Source: Comamonadaceae bacterium (lineage in GTDB: Bacteria > Pseudomonadota > Gammaproteobacteria > Burkholderiales > Burkholderiaceae_C). From it: DNA of 64,000 nucleotides. The DNA is taken from contig JAIYAR010000010.1 in NCBI GenBank assembly GCA_027488985.1, positions 124,001-188,000 on the forward strand, read 5' to 3'. Positions within the stretch are counted from its first letter, which is position 1. Each line of letters begins with the position of its first letter. Below the pieces are notes generated by a model. That model was given only the letters and a program-made list of their open reading frames with translations, was not told the origin of the DNA and did not search any database. Position numbers and translations under genes: made by a program. Shown one piece after another: positions 24,852 through 38,035 of this stretch.

Positions 24852-25754
24852 TCAGGGCTGCTGAAAGCGTTCCAGTGCGTCGCGGGTTAGCAGCAACACC
24901 TGGTCTTCGCCTGCACTGGTCTCGAGCCACACCACTTCCAACTCTGGAAAGGCCACTTCGAAAAAATCGCGTTCATTGCCGATTTCCAGGACCAGCACGC
25001 CGTCTTCCGAAAGCTTGGATGGAAGGTCTGCCAGCATGGTCCGGATGAAATCCATGCCATCACCGCTACCGCCCGCCTGATTGCCGTCGAGTGCAATAAA
25101 GGGTTCCGCCAGGTATTCCGCAGGCAGTGCTGCCATGCTTTTGGCATTTACATAAGGCGGGTTACACAGCACCAGATCAAACACGCCCACGACTTCCCGC
25201 AGGCCATCAGACTCCAGCAATTGAACCCGGTCTTGTAACTGGTGCTTGTCCACGTTGATGCGCGCAACTGCCAAGGCGTCCGCCGAAATGTCTGCACCCG
25301 TCACATCTACATCCGGATAGACCATGGCAGCCAGAATGGCCAAGCTACCGTTGCCGGTGCACAAGTCCAGCACGTGGTGAGTGCTTTCTTTGAGCCAGTA
25401 GTCGATGCTTCCGTCCACCAACAGTTCGGCAATCAAGGAGCGCGGAACAATAACGCGCTCATCCACGTAAAAGGGCACGCCTTGCAGCCACGCCTCCTGG
25501 GTCAAGTAAGCGGCCGGCTTGCGCGTGCTGATGCGTGCTCCTAAAAGCGTAGCTACCCGCGCATATTCCTCAGGGGCTAACGGTCGATTTGACTCTATGT
25601 CTTCATCTGCCAAGCCGGTGTCAAGCGGCATGCCGAGTGCATGCAGCACCAGCCAAGCTGCTTCGTCTGCTGCGTTGGTGGTGCCATGGCCGAAGGACAC
25701 GCCGGCTTCCGTCAGCTGCGCGGTGGCCTGTGCGACCAATTCTTTCAAATTCAT
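24852..25754 (-). CDS. prmB: 50S ribosomal protein L3 glutamine N5-methyltransferase PrmB
   Basis: The 300-residue protein has the HemK/PrmB layout: a helical N-terminal domain, the SAM loop [11 protein letters not shown] (130-140) and the catalytic NPPY (198-201). PrmB methylates a glutamine of ribosomal protein L3. The segment IVPRS near 102-106 fits PrmB. It starts within the last codons of dapE (ATGA overlap). Residues 55-73 are encoded within a 56-bp repeat (25537-25592) shared with selO and purL. Confidence 0.92.
   Translation of the reverse strand: MNLKELVAQATAQLTEAGVSFGHGTTNAADEAAWLVLHALGMPLDTGLADEDIESNRPLAPEEYARVATLLGARISTRKPAAYLTQEAWLQGVPFYVDERVIVPRSLIAELLVDGSIDYWLKESTHHVLDLCTGNGSLAILAAMVYPDVDVTGADISADALAVARINVDKHQLQDRVQLLESDGLREVVGVFDLVLCNPPYVNAKSMAALPAEYLAEPFIALDGNQAGGSGDGMDFIRTMLADLPSKLSEDGVLVLEIGNERDFFEVAFPELEVVWLETSAGEDQVLLLTRDALERFQQP
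25537..25592 (+). repeat. 56-bp intragenic repeat, copy in prmB (antisense to the gene)
   Basis: Read on +, it begins GCTCCTAA and ends CGATTTGA. Aligned without gaps to the selO copy (53301-53356, read on -), about 36 of 56 bases agree by hand count, including CGCGCATATTCC in the middle and CGATTTGA at the end. It lies within coding sequence without breaking the frame. Confidence 0.7.
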
Positions 25755-26938
25755 TCAGCTTCCGCCTGATTCAGGTTCTCAAGTACCCGGCGGTAAATGT
25801 TTTTCAGAGGCTCGATGTCGGCGAGCTTCACGTATTCGTTGATCTTGTGGATGGTGGCGTTGGGCGGGCCCAACTCAATCACTTGCGGGCAGACCTGCGC
25901 AATAAAACGTCCATCACTGGTGCCGCCGGTCGTGGACAACTGTGTCTCCAGCCCGGTCTCTGAGCGTATGGCGTCTCTTACGGCATCCACCAAAGGACCC
26001 GGCGTTGTCAGGAAGGGCAGTCCACCAATGGTCCACGCCAGGTCGTAGTCCAGCTCATGTTTGGCCAGCACGCTGGCAAGCCGCTTTTGCAAGCTCTCCG
26101 GCGTGGACTCTGTTGAGAATCGGAAGTTGAAATCGATCACCACGTGGCCGGGAATCACGTTGCTCGCGCCGGTGCCGCCATGGATGTTGCTGACCTGCCA
26201 AGTAGTTGGTGGGAAGAACGCATTGCCCTTGTCCCACTCGATGCCCACCAGCTCCGCCAAAGCGGGCGCAAACAAGTGGATGGGGTTTTTGGCCAAGTGC
26301 GGATAGGCAATGTGGCCTTGCACCCCCTTTACCGTGAGCTTGCCGCTCATGGTGCCACGCCGTCCGTTTTTTATCATGTCACCCGTCTTTTCAACCGAGG
26401 TGGGCTCACCGACGATGCAGTAGTCCAACACCTCACCACGCGCCTGCAGTTGCTTGCAGACCACCACGGTGCCGTCGAGGGCCGGACCTTCTTCATCGCT
26501 GGTCAGCATCAGGGCGATATTGAGTTCGGGGGCCGGATGGACTGCCAGAAACTCTTCTATGGACACCACAAAAGCGGCCAGTGAGGTCTTCATGTCACTG
26601 GCACCGCGGCCAAACAGCTTTCCGTCACGATGGCTGGGCACGAAAGGGGCGCTGTCCCACTGCTGGGCAGGTCCTGTGGGCACCACGTCGGTATGACCGG
26701 CGAATACCAAGGTCTTTGCTATGCTTTTGGAAGCTGCTCCCGCAGATCCCACCGGGCCTGCAGACCGTTTTGCCCACAAATTGGTGACCCGGAATTCTTC
26801 GGGGCCGCTCTCTATGGTTTCACACACAAAGCCCAGCGGGCGCAAGCGATCGGCAATCAGGGCTTGGCATCCGCCATCTGAGGGCGTCACCGAGGCCATG
26901 GATAGCAGTTGCTCGGTGAGCTGCAGCGTTTGCGTCAT
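25751..26938 (-). CDS. dapE: succinyl-diaminopimelate desuccinylase
   Basis: The 395-residue M20-family enzyme from ATG 26938 has the dinuclear-zinc motifs [14 protein letters not shown] (His/Asp), FGRGASDMK (bridging Asp) and LTSDEEGPA (catalytic Glu). The lid domain follows. DapE releases succinate from N-succinyl-LL-diaminopimelate in lysine/meso-DAP synthesis. A longer open frame upstream to 27043 is rejected because Met at 26938 overlaps the pilU stop and starts the conserved [11 protein letters not shown] sequence. It shares an apparent operon with dapC, dapD, pilU and prmB. Confidence 0.95.
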   Translation of the reverse strand: MTQTLQLTEQLLSMASVTPSDGGCQALIADRLRPLGFVCETIESGPEEFRVTNLWAKRSAGPVGSAGAASKSIAKTLVFAGHTDVVPTGPAQQWDSAPFVPSHRDGKLFGRGASDMKTSLAAFVVSIEEFLAVHPAPELNIALMLTSDEEGPALDGTVVVCKQLQARGEVLDYCIVGEPTSVEKTGDMIKNGRRGTMSGKLTVKGVQGHIAYPHLAKNPIHLFAPALAELVGIEWDKGNAFFPPTTWQVSNIHGGTGASNVIPGHVVIDFNFRFSTESTPESLQKRLASVLAKHELDYDLAWTIGGLPFLTTPGPLVDAVRDAIRSETGLETQLSTTGGTSDGRFIAQVCPQVIELGPPNATIHKINEYVKLADIEPLKNIYRRVLENLNQAEAE

Positions 26939-28107
26939 CAGTGTTTCACATCCAGGGTAATTTCCGTGAAGGAGGCTTCGTCGTCTTCTTCCGGCACCGC
27001 GGCGGTCTTGGCCACCTTGGTGAAATCGTTTTGCAGGCGCCACATGAGGTTGGTGGGCGAATCGGAGTGAACCAAGCCTTCTTTGCGGTCTACCAGGCCG
27101 TCTTGAATCAGGCGGGCGATGTCAGCTTCGAAGGTCTGCGAACCTTCTGCCATGGATTGTTCCATGGCTTCGCGTACGGCCGAAAAGTCGCCTTTTTCGA
27201 TCAACTCAGCCACCAGCTTGGTGTTGAGCAATACCTCGGCGGCGGGCGTACGCAAGCCTGACGTCGTGCGCAACAGGCGTTGCGAGACGATAGCGCGTAA
27301 TGCTGTGGCCAGGTCGCCCAGCATGGTGGGGCGCACTTCGACCGGGTAAAAGCTCAAAATGCGGTTTAAGGCTTGGTAGCTGTTGTTGGCGTGCATGGTG
27401 GCCAGGCACAGGTGCCCGGACTGCGCGTAGGCAATTGCAGCCGACATGGTTTCCTGGTCGCGGATTTCACCGATCAGAATCACATCCGGAGCCTGGCGCA
27501 GGGCGTTTTTCAATGCCACATGCAGGGAGGCCGTGTCGGTTCCGACCTCGCGCTGGTTCACCACCGATTTTTTGTTCTTGAACAAAAACTCGACCGGGTC
27601 TTCTATGGTCAGGATGTGGCCGGAAACACTTTCGTTGCGGTAGTCCAGCATCGACGCCAACGTCGTACTCTTGCCAGCACCCGTGGCGCCCACCATCAGC
27701 AGCAGGCCTCGCTTTTCCATGATCAGGTCGCCCAGCACCGGGGGCAGCTGCAGGCTGTGCAGGGGAGGCACGTCTACGCTGATGTAACGGATCACCGCTG
27801 CAATAGTGCCGCGCTGGCGCATGGCACTCACACGGAAACGACCTACGCCAGCCAGCGGGAAACCGACATTCAGCTCACCATCACGCTCCAAAATCTCAAT
27901 TTGTTGGGGCGACAACACTTCCGCCAACAGATTTTTGGGAGCGTCGGAAGGCAGGGTCTGGCTGTTGATCGGTACACACTGGCCGTTGATTTTGATCAGC
28001 GCAGGGGCGTGCGCCGACAAATAAACGTCAGACGCCTTCTTCTCGCTCATGAGGCGCAGGATGCGCTCCATGGTGCCTGAAGGCTGAGGTGTAGTGGTCG
28101 TGGCCAT
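26938..28107 (-). CDS. pilU: type IV pilus retraction ATPase PilU
   Basis: The 389-residue ATPase has an N-terminal PAS-like domain, Walker [10 protein letters not shown], the Asp box ([11 protein letters not shown]) and the His box ([13 protein letters not shown]), as in PilT/PilU. The extended acidic C-terminus after residue ~355 and the [19 protein letters not shown] start favour PilU over PilT. PilU supports PilT in pilus retraction. It sits between dapD and dapE with 1-base and 23-base gaps, so it is likely cotranscribed with lysine-pathway genes. No pilT is in the window. Confidence 0.9.
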   Translation of the reverse strand: MATTTTPQPSGTMERILRLMSEKKASDVYLSAHAPALIKINGQCVPINSQTLPSDAPKNLLAEVLSPQQIEILERDGELNVGFPLAGVGRFRVSAMRQRGTIAAVIRYISVDVPPLHSLQLPPVLGDLIMEKRGLLLMVGATGAGKSTTLASMLDYRNESVSGHILTIEDPVEFLFKNKKSVVNQREVGTDTASLHVALKNALRQAPDVILIGEIRDQETMSAAIAYAQSGHLCLATMHANNSYQALNRILSFYPVEVRPTMLGDLATALRAIVSQRLLRTTSGLRTPAAEVLLNTKLVAELIEKGDFSAVREAMEQSMAEGSQTFEADIARLIQDGLVDRKEGLVHSDSPTNLMWRLQNDFTKVAKTAAVPEEDDEASFTEITLDVKH

Positions 28108-28130
28108 AGTTGCCTTCCGGTTGGGAGAAC

Positions 28131-28955
28131 TTAGTCGCGCAGCAAGTCGTTCAGGCTGGTGGTGGAGCGTGTCTTGGCGTCCACCTTCTTGACGATGATG
28201 GCAGCGTACATGCTGTACTTGCCGTCACCCTTGGGCAGGCTGCCGCTGACCACCACAGAGCCTGCGGGGATGCGGCCATAGCTCACGGTGTCGGTCGCGC
28301 GGTCATAAATTGGGGTGCTCTGGCCGATGTACACGCCCATGGAAATCACCGAGTTTTCTTCGACGATCACGCCTTCCACCACTTCAGAACGCGCGCCCAC
28401 GAAGCAGTTGTCTTCAATGATGGTGGGGCCTGCTTGCATGGGTTCCAGGACACCACCGATGCCCACGCCGCCGGACAGGTGCACGTGCTTGCCGATCTGG
28501 GCGCAAGAACCCACGGTAGCCCATGTGTCGACCATGGTTCCTTCGTCCACATACGATCCGATGTTGCAGTAAGAAGGCATCAGAATCACGCCTTTGCCCT
28601 GGAAACTGCCGCGGCGCGCCACTGCGGGCGGCACCACGCGAACGCCAGTCGCCTTCAGGGCTTCAGCACTCATGCCGGCAAACTTGGTAGGAACCTTGTC
28701 ATAAAAGCCCAGATCACCGGACTGGATGACTTCGTTGTCTTTGAGGCGGAAGCTCAGCAGCACGGCCTTCTTGATCCACTGGTGGGTGGTCCACTGGCCC
28801 ACGCCCTCGCGGGTGGCCACGCGAAGGCGGCCTGCGTCCAGTTCGTTGAGTACATGTTCCACAGCCTCACGCACTTCGGCGGGTGCGGATGCTACAGAAA
28901 TGTTGGCGCGGTCTTCCCACGCGGCTTCGATAACGGATTGCAATTGTTGGCTCAT
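28131..28955 (-). CDS. dapD: tetrahydrodipicolinate N-succinyltransferase
   Basis: The 274-residue protein has an N-terminal helical domain and a left-handed beta-helix built of hexapeptide repeats ([20 protein letters not shown] through [18 protein letters not shown], about residues 130-215). DapD transfers succinate from succinyl-CoA to tetrahydrodipicolinate in DAP synthesis. Length matches the family. It lies between dapC and pilU in the same orientation. Confidence 0.96.
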   Translation of the reverse strand: MSQQLQSVIEAAWEDRANISVASAPAEVREAVEHVLNELDAGRLRVATREGVGQWTTHQWIKKAVLLSFRLKDNEVIQSGDLGFYDKVPTKFAGMSAEALKATGVRVVPPAVARRGSFQGKGVILMPSYCNIGSYVDEGTMVDTWATVGSCAQIGKHVHLSGGVGIGGVLEPMQAGPTIIEDNCFVGARSEVVEGVIVEENSVISMGVYIGQSTPIYDRATDTVSYGRIPAGSVVVSGSLPKGDGKYSMYAAIIVKKVDAKTRSTTSLNDLLRD

Positions 28956-29003
28956 GGTTTTTTCAGGGTTGTAATCGAAGGAAAGGCTTCGAGGTCTGGC
29001 ACC

Positions 29004-30215
29004 TCAAGTGCTGCGACCTCGAACGAATTGAACAATGCGCTGTGCGGCTTCCACGCATTCTGCGGTCTCAGCCACCAAAGCCATGCGGATGCGGCCGGCA
29101 CCGGGGTTGTGCCCGTAGGCCTCACGCGCCAGATAGCTTCCGGGCAACACCGTCACATTGTAAAGAGCGAGCAAGTCGCGGGCGAACACCGTGTCGCTGC
29201 CTTTGACGTCTGCCCACAAATAGAAACCGGCGTCCGGCAAGGTGACATCCATCACTTCGGCTAGCAAGGGCGTGACTTGGGCAAACTTGGCGCGGTACTT
29301 GGCACGGTTGTCCACTACATGGGCCTCGTCGTCCCAGGCGGCAATGCTGGCCGCCTGTACCACTGGGCTCATGGCGCTGCCATGGTAGGTGCGGTACAGC
29401 AAAAACTGCTTTATCCAATGCGCATCACCGGCGCAGAAGCCGCTGCGCATGCCGGGAACGTTGCTCCGCTTGGACAGACTGGTGAAGGACACCAGATTTT
29501 TAAATTCAGCGCGGCCCAGCTTGGCAGCAGCTTCCAAGCCGCCGAGTGGCGCCTCATCGCGGAAGTAAATCTCGCTGTAGCACTCATCGGAGGCAATGAC
29601 AAAGCCGTATTTGTCGCTCAAGGCGAAAAGTTTTTCCCACTCCGACAAAGGCATGACCGCACCGGCTGGGTTCCCGGGGGAGCAAACATACATGAGCTGC
29701 GTAGACGCCCATACGCTTTCTGGCACGCTGTCCCAATCCTGGGCGAAATTGCGGGAGGGCACAGAGGGCACAAAATACGGCTGCGCACCTGCAAGCAGGG
29801 CAGCGCCTTCGTAGATTTGGTAGAACGGATTTGGGCACACCACCTGCACGGTGCCTTGGCTCGCTGCCGGATTGATCACCGTCTGTGCAAACGCAAACAA
29901 TGCTTCCCGGGACCCGTTGATGGGCAGTATTTGCGTCGCAGCATCCAACCTCAGGCCATAGCGTCGTTCAATCCAATTCGCCATGGATTGGCGCAGTTTG
30001 GGATCGCCTGCCGTGGCGGGGTAAGCAGCCAAACCACTTTCCCCCGATTGGATGGCATGGCAGTAGGCGTCTTTGATGAGTTGGGGGGTAGGGTGACGGG
30101 GCTCGCCGATCCCCAAACTGATAGGGCTGAACGCCGGGTTGGGCACAACGCCCGTAAACAACTGGCGCAGGCGCTCAAACGGGTACGCCTGCAGGCTGGA
30201 CAAATTCGCATTCAT
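29004..30215 (-). CDS. dapC: succinyldiaminopimelate transaminase
   Basis: The 403-residue fold-type I aminotransferase carries the PLP lysine in FTSLSKRSNVPGMRSGF, preceded by ASDECYSEIY (Asp/Tyr cofactor contacts) and CSPGNPAGAVMP. DapC makes N-succinyl-LL-diaminopimelate from the keto acid using glutamate. The neighbouring dapD and dapE on the same strand support the DapC assignment over other class I aminotransferases. It is the first gene of the operon; the divergent HPt gene starts 83 bases away. Confidence 0.92.
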   Translation of the reverse strand: MNANLSSLQAYPFERLRQLFTGVVPNPAFSPISLGIGEPRHPTPQLIKDAYCHAIQSGESGLAAYPATAGDPKLRQSMANWIERRYGLRLDAATQILPINGSREALFAFAQTVINPAASQGTVQVVCPNPFYQIYEGAALLAGAQPYFVPSVPSRNFAQDWDSVPESVWASTQLMYVCSPGNPAGAVMPLSEWEKLFALSDKYGFVIASDECYSEIYFRDEAPLGGLEAAAKLGRAEFKNLVSFTSLSKRSNVPGMRSGFCAGDAHWIKQFLLYRTYHGSAMSPVVQAASIAAWDDEAHVVDNRAKYRAKFAQVTPLLAEVMDVTLPDAGFYLWADVKGSDTVFARDLLALYNVTVLPGSYLAREAYGHNPGAGRIRMALVAETAECVEAAQRIVQFVRGRST

Positions 30216-30298
30216 GGGGCGGCATTATCCCTGAGTCGTCGTTAAACTTGGCGCTCCGGCCCTTGGGGTCCGTTCAGATCGATTTTGAGGAGTAAGCC

Positions 30299-30670
30299 AT
30301 GTCTGCAGTTCCGTCCAATGGTGCCGGCAACCGTTATCTCGATATTGCCGGTGCGATGGATCAAATCGGTGACGAAGGCGCATTGCGCGAGATGCTGCCC
30401 ATGGTGCTGGATTCCCTGCAGCGAGACGTTCCGGCAATCACCGATCTGTTGGCTAAGGGGGATGTGCAGGGCGCCAACCATCTTCTGCACCCCCTTAAAG
30501 GGTTTATTCCCATTTTTTGCACGGCGGAGTTGGTCGCCAAGGTGTCCGAAGTGGAGTTCATGAGCAAAAAGGGTGACGCACCGACCGTAGCCGCCGCATA
30601 TGCCACGCTCGCGCCTGAACTGCGTGTGTTGGAAGCGGAAGTGGCCGCTTACCTGGGCAGCGCTGACTGA
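30299..30670 (+). CDS. orphan histidine phosphotransfer (HPt) domain protein
   Basis: The 123-residue all-helical protein has NHLLHPLKGFIPIF (about residues 59-72), where the His before Pro-Leu-Lys-Gly matches the phospho-accepting site of HPt domains. HPt proteins pass phosphate between receiver domains. A good GAGGAG ribosome site lies before ATG 30299. No kinase or receiver is nearby; neighbours are dapC (divergent) and smc. The substituted Pro after the His is unusual (Ala or Thr is common), so phosphorylation should be tested. Confidence 0.7.
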   Translation: MSAVPSNGAGNRYLDIAGAMDQIGDEGALREMLPMVLDSLQRDVPAITDLLAKGDVQGANHLLHPLKGFIPIFCTAELVAKVSEVEFMSKKGDAPTVAAAYATLAPELRVLEAEVAAYLGSAD

Positions 30671-30799
30671 GCGCCTTCCCCTACTTGCTGTGCGTGAATT
30701 TTCGGCCTGTCGCAAGGTATGATCCAGCGCTCGCAGGCCACTGGGGAGGTTCTGCAATTCCCAACAAAATCAATTACTTAGCGCTGTCTACATCTTCCT

Positions 30800-33700
30800 G
30801 TGCGTCTCAACTCCATCAAGCTCTCGGGCTTCAAGTCTTTCGCTGAACCGACCAACTTCCTGCTGCCCGGCCAGCTGGTAGGTGTGGTGGGCCCCAACGG
30901 CTGCGGCAAATCCAACATCATGGATGCGGTGCGCTGGGTCTTGGGCGAGAGCAAAGCCAGCGAGTTGCGTGGCGAGTCCATGCAGGACGTGATTTTTAAC
31001 GGCACCACCTCGCGCAAGCCAGCGAGCCGCAGCAGCGTGGAGCTGGTGTTTGACAATGCCGACCACCGTGCCGGCGGCCAATGGGGCCAGTTCGGTGAAA
31101 TTGCGGTAAAGCGCGTGCTGACTCGCGACGGCACCAGCAGCTACTTCATCAACAACCAACCCGTGCGCCGCCGTGATGTGCAAGACGTGTTCTTGGGCAC
31201 CGGTTTGGGACCACGTGCCTACGCGATCATCGGGCAGGGCACCATCTCCCGCATCATCGAGTCCAAGCCGGAAGAGCTGCGCTTGTTCCTTGAAGAGGCT
31301 GCGGGCGTCTCCAAATACAAAGAGCGCCGCCGCGAGACAGAGAACCGCCTTTCCGACACCCGTGAAAACCTCACCCGCGTGGAAGACATCTTGCGTGAGC
31401 TGGGCACCAACCTGGAGCGCCTGGAAAAGCAGGCGGAGGTTGCTCAAAAGTACAACGCCCTGCAGTCTGAAGTCACGCTCAAGCAGCACCAGCAGTGGTT
31501 CCTGAAGCGGGCGGAAGCGCTGGCCGACAAAGCCAAGGTGCAGTCCGAAGGCCTGGCTGCCGTCAACGCCCTCGAAGCTCGCATGGCCGATTTGCGTCAC
31601 ATCGAGGCGGACCTGGAGACGGTTCGGCAAGCGCATTACGGAGCCGGTGACCAGGTCAATCAGGCGCAAGGTTTGTTGTACGAAGCCAGTACCGATGTGG
31701 GACGCCTGGAAGCGGAGATTCGCTTCGTGGTGGAAGGCCGTCAGCGCGTGGAGCAGCGCCTGATCACCCTCAAGGAACAGATCGCCCAATGGGCCACCCG
31801 CAAGGACGACGCGCAGGCTGAAATGGAGCGTCTGGCCGAATTGGCTGCCTTGGGCGAAGAGCAAACTGAACTGCTGGCCGCCCAAGTCGATGAGCAAGCC
31901 CAGCAACTGCCGGACCTTGAAGAGGCACTGACCAAGGCGCAAGGTGCCGCCAACGATCAGCGCGGCTCCGTGGCGCAAGTGCAGCAACAGATTCAGGTGC
32001 TGGCCGCGGAGCAACGCGGCATCGAAGAGCAAAGCCGCCAGTTAGAGACCCGCCGGGACCGGTTGATGACCGATCGCAATGCACTGTCTGCTCCGGATGA
32101 GTCCCGGTTGGTGAATTTGCAAGAGCAGCTGGAAGCGGTACAAGAAGCGCATCAGGTTGCGGACGCACGGCTGCAAGACCTGCAGGATGCGGTGCCGCAG
32201 CTGGATGAGGCCCGCAAGGAACAGCAACTCACCGTCAATACCGAGTCGTCCCGGCAGGCGGACTTGTCCGCCCGCCTGGAGGCGCTCAAAGCGCTGCAGG
32301 AAAAGGTCAAGACCGATGGCAAGTTGCAGCCTTGGTTGGCCAAGCATGGGCTTGATCATTTGCAAGGGCTGTGGAGTCGTATACATATTGAGCAGGGCTG
32401 GGAAAATGCCCTGGAAGGCGCACTGCGCGAGCGTTTGGGGGCATTGGAAGTGTCCCGCCTGGAGATGCTCAAGGCGTTTGCGGTGGACGCGCCACCAGCA
32501 AAACTGTCGTTTTACACCCCACCGCAAGCCGCTTTGCCCGAGCGCTCTGGTGCCTTGCCCCGTTTGGCAGACTTGCTTCGCGTGAATGACGCGGGCCAAA
32601 AAGCGGTTCTGACCGACTGGTTGCAAGGTTGCTTTACTGCTGGCAGCTTCGAAGAAGCGTTGTCGCAGCGCGAGAAGTTACAGCCCGGTGAAAGCATCTA
32701 TGTGAAAAGCGGGCATGTGGTCACGGCCCACAGCGTCAGCTTTTACGCCCAAGACTCAGAGCAAGCCGGCCTGTTGGCTCGCGCCCAGGAAATCGAGAAT
32801 CTCGAAAAGCAACTACGCGCTCAGGTGCTAATTGCCGACGAATCTCGCGTCGCTCTGAGCCGTGCCGAAAGTGCGTATGCCGAGAGCGCCCAGCGATTGG
32901 TCAGTGCCCGCCGCGAGGCCGCCGAGAGCCAGGGCCGCGTGCACGAGTTGCAGGTTGAAACTTTGCGCCTGTCCCAGATGCTGGAGCAAACCCGCGCGCG
33001 CAGCGCCCAGATCGATGCCGATATGGCGGAAGTCGAAGCCCAGCTGGACGATCTGCAAGAGCGTCGTGTAGAGGCCGAAGCGCGCTTCGAATCTCTGGAC
33101 ATGCAACTTGCCGATAGTCAGGAGCGCCACGCGCAACTGGACGAGCGCGTCATTGAAGTTCAAAACAAGCTGAGCCAGTGCCGCGAACAGCAGCGCAGCC
33201 TGGAGCGCCAGGCGCAGGAGGCCGTGTTTGCCCAGCGCAGCTTGCAGGCACGCAATGCCGAACTCTCCCGCGCCATCGAAACAGCCATTCAGCAGAATCA
33301 GAGCATTCAAGCCGAGGAGCAGCGTGCGCAGGACGAGCTGCACCGCCTGACCGACGCAGCCGCCCAGGCGGGCCTGCAAAACGCCTTGGCCTTGAAGCTG
33401 GAGCGAGAACAGGCCTTGGCCGCCAAACGCAGCGAATACGACGACTTGACCGCCAAACTGCGCGCCAGCGATGAGCGCCGTTTGCAACTGGAGCGCGAGC
33501 TTGACCCATTGCGCCAGCGCATTACCGAATTCCAGCTCAAAGAGCAGGCCGCGCGCCTTGGCTTTGAGCAGTTTGAGGCCCAGCTGGCGGATGCTCAGGC
33601 AGACCTCGAGGCCATTGAGCAGAGCATCAAAGACGGCAATGTGCGCCTCTTCGGCATGCAGGGGGACATTGACCGCCTGAACCGTGAAATCGCAGCGTTG

Positions 33701-34315
33701 GGCGCCGTCAACTTAGCGGCATTGGAAGAGCTGGCCGCCGCCCGTGAACGCAAGCAGTTCCTGGATATGCAAAACGTCGATTTGACGCAGGCCATGAACA
33801 CGCTGGAAGACGCCATCCGCAAGATTGACGCGGAAACCCGCGAGCTGCTGTCCGGCACCTTCGACCAGGTGAATGCCCATTTCGGTCGCATGTTCCCCGA
33901 ACTCTTCGGCGGGGGCAACGCGCGACTGGTCATTACTGGCGACGAAATTCTGGATTCCGGGGTGCAGGTGATTGCGCAACCACCCGGCAAGAAGAACCAG
34001 ACCATCCATTTGTTGTCAGGTGGCGAAAAAGCACTGACCGCGATTGCGCTGGTGTTTGCGATTTTCCAGCTCAATCCTGCACCTTTCTGTTTGCTGGACG
34101 AGGTGGATGCACCGCTTGACGACGCCAACACCGAGCGTTATGCCAAGCTGGTTGCCAGCATGAGCAAGGGAACTCAGTTCCTGTTTATCAGTCACAACAA
34201 AATCGCCATGGAAATGGCAGAACAACTCATCGGTGTCACGATGCAGGAGCAGGGCGTATCGCGCATTGTCGCGGTGGACATGGAGTCCGCTGTCAACCTC
34301 GCTGAGCTCACTTGA
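30800..34315 (+). CDS. smc: chromosome segregation protein SMC
   Basis: The 1171-residue protein starts at GTG 30800 (MRLNSIKLSGFKSFAEP). It has Walker A GPNGCGKSN (32-40), long coiled coils (about 170-500 and 660-1010), a hinge (about 515-640) and a C-terminal head with signature LLSGGEKALTAIAL and Walker B FCLLDEVDAPLDD. SMC dimers load onto origins and compact the chromosome with ScpAB. It leads the smc-zipA-ligA-def cluster (22, 15 and -4 base spacings). Length matches the family. Confidence 0.97.
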   Translation: MRLNSIKLSGFKSFAEPTNFLLPGQLVGVVGPNGCGKSNIMDAVRWVLGESKASELRGESMQDVIFNGTTSRKPASRSSVELVFDNADHRAGGQWGQFGEIAVKRVLTRDGTSSYFINNQPVRRRDVQDVFLGTGLGPRAYAIIGQGTISRIIESKPEELRLFLEEAAGVSKYKERRRETENRLSDTRENLTRVEDILRELGTNLERLEKQAEVAQKYNALQSEVTLKQHQQWFLKRAEALADKAKVQSEGLAAVNALEARMADLRHIEADLETVRQAHYGAGDQVNQAQGLLYEASTDVGRLEAEIRFVVEGRQRVEQRLITLKEQIAQWATRKDDAQAEMERLAELAALGEEQTELLAAQVDEQAQQLPDLEEALTKAQGAANDQRGSVAQVQQQIQVLAAEQRGIEEQSRQLETRRDRLMTDRNALSAPDESRLVNLQEQLEAVQEAHQVADARLQDLQDAVPQLDEARKEQQLTVNTESSRQADLSARLEALKALQEKVKTDGKLQPWLAKHGLDHLQGLWSRIHIEQGWENALEGALRERLGALEVSRLEMLKAFAVDAPPAKLSFYTPPQAALPERSGALPRLADLLRVNDAGQKAVLTDWLQGCFTAGSFEEALSQREKLQPGESIYVKSGHVVTAHSVSFYAQDSEQAGLLARAQEIENLEKQLRAQVLIADESRVALSRAESAYAESAQRLVSARREAAESQGRVHELQVETLRLSQMLEQTRARSAQIDADMAEVEAQLDDLQERRVEAEARFESLDMQLADSQERHAQLDERVIEVQNKLSQCREQQRSLERQAQEAVFAQRSLQARNAELSRAIETAIQQNQSIQAEEQRAQDELHRLTDAAAQAGLQNALALKLEREQALAAKRSEYDDLTAKLRASDERRLQLERELDPLRQRITEFQLKEQAARLGFEQFEAQLADAQADLEAIEQSIKDGNVRLFGMQGDIDRLNREIAALGAVNLAALEELAAARERKQFLDMQNVDLTQAMNTLEDAIRKIDAETRELLSGTFDQVNAHFGRMFPELFGGGNARLVITGDEILDSGVQVIAQPPGKKNQTIHLLSGGEKALTAIALVFAIFQLNPAPFCLLDEVDAPLDDANTERYAKLVASMSKGTQFLFISHNKIAMEMAEQLIGVTMQEQGVSRIVAVDMESAVNLAELT

Positions 34316-34337
34316 ACACCGCAAAAGCTAAACCCAC

Positions 34338-35375
34338 ATGAGCAACTTACAAATCGGATTGGCGATCGCAGGCGGCGTCGTGCTGGCAGCTGTGGTCGCC
34401 CACGGCGCTTGGTCGTCGCGCCGCAATGCCCCCCGTCAGGCCTTGCCGCCCCAAGACCCCGTGGATGGCGACCTCGCACAAGAGCCTGTGCTCACCGAAG
34501 TCGATGCGGAAACACCCGCCTTCAACTTGCCGCGCCCTCCGGTACGCCCGGCCATGGATTCGTTGATCGATGTGATTGCCACTGTCGCGCTCGATCCTGC
34601 AACGCCAGCGGTATCCGGTGAAGCTGCCATGGCCGCCATGCCAGCCACGCGCCGCGCGGGTACCAAGCCTTTCTCTGTGGAGGGCTACAACCTGCAGTCG
34701 CTGGTGTGGGAAGTTCCCGCTCCCGGTCAGCGCTACGGTGGCTTCCAAGCCGGCGTGCAGCTGGCCAACCGCTCCGGTGCGCTCAATGAAATTGAGTATT
34801 CTGAGTTCGTGGTGAAAACGCAGGCGTTTGCAGACGCGATCAATGCCACGCCTGAATTTCCTGAAATGTTGGACGAAGTCGCCCGCGCCCGCGAGCTGGA
34901 TCACTTTGCGAGTGCCCACGACGCCCAGCTTGGATTCACCATCCGCGCCCGCAATGCGTCCTGGAGCCCCGGCTACATCCACCAGAATGCAGCCCGTTTG
35001 GGATTTGTGGCGGGCGTCATTCCCGGTCGCATGGTGCTGCCGGCATCCGTAGAAGGCCTGCCCCCTGTGCTGGTGCTGGGCTTTGATTCCCAGGCTGCAC
35101 TGGCGGATGACCCTGCGCAAAGTGCCATCCGCGAACTGTCGCTGCACCTTGACGTGGCTCAGGTGGACAGGGCAGAGCGGCCTTTTGAGCGCATGCGCGA
35201 AACGGCAGACGCCTTGGCTGTCGCGATGGAGGGGGTTGTCACCGACGATAACGGCCAGCCGCTGGCTGCGCAGACCATGGACGTGATCGCGACGGACCTG
35301 CAAGTGCTTTACGACACGCTGGAGCAACGCGACATTGCCGCCGGCTCGCCGATTGCCCGCCGCCTTTTCAGCTAA
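34338..35375 (+). CDS. zipA: cell division protein ZipA-like
   Basis: The 345-residue protein has an N-terminal membrane anchor (about residues 5-24, N-out), a Pro-rich flexible linker (to ~115) and a C-terminal FtsZ-binding ZipA-type domain (about 120-335). ZipA tethers FtsZ to the inner membrane. Low sequence identity is normal for betaproteobacterial ZipA, so the position between smc and ligA is an important support. Four reading-frame-length checks show no truncation. Confidence 0.8.
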   Translation: MSNLQIGLAIAGGVVLAAVVAHGAWSSRRNAPRQALPPQDPVDGDLAQEPVLTEVDAETPAFNLPRPPVRPAMDSLIDVIATVALDPATPAVSGEAAMAAMPATRRAGTKPFSVEGYNLQSLVWEVPAPGQRYGGFQAGVQLANRSGALNEIEYSEFVVKTQAFADAINATPEFPEMLDEVARARELDHFASAHDAQLGFTIRARNASWSPGYIHQNAARLGFVAGVIPGRMVLPASVEGLPPVLVLGFDSQAALADDPAQSAIRELSLHLDVAQVDRAERPFERMRETADALAVAMEGVVTDDNGQPLAAQTMDVIATDLQVLYDTLEQRDIAAGSPIARRLFS

Positions 35376-38017
<2,642 letters not shown>

Positions 38018-38035
38018 GCCCTGCGCCTGACGCTG

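Noticed and set aside
28110..29264. 384-codon open frame opposite dapD
   Set aside because: Antisense shadow of dapD; low-complexity His/Gly/Ala composition.
30671..30799. gap between the HPt gene and smc as a regulatory RNA
   Set aside because: Only a weak TATGAT-type -10 is visible; no stable stem or conserved motif that I can recognise.
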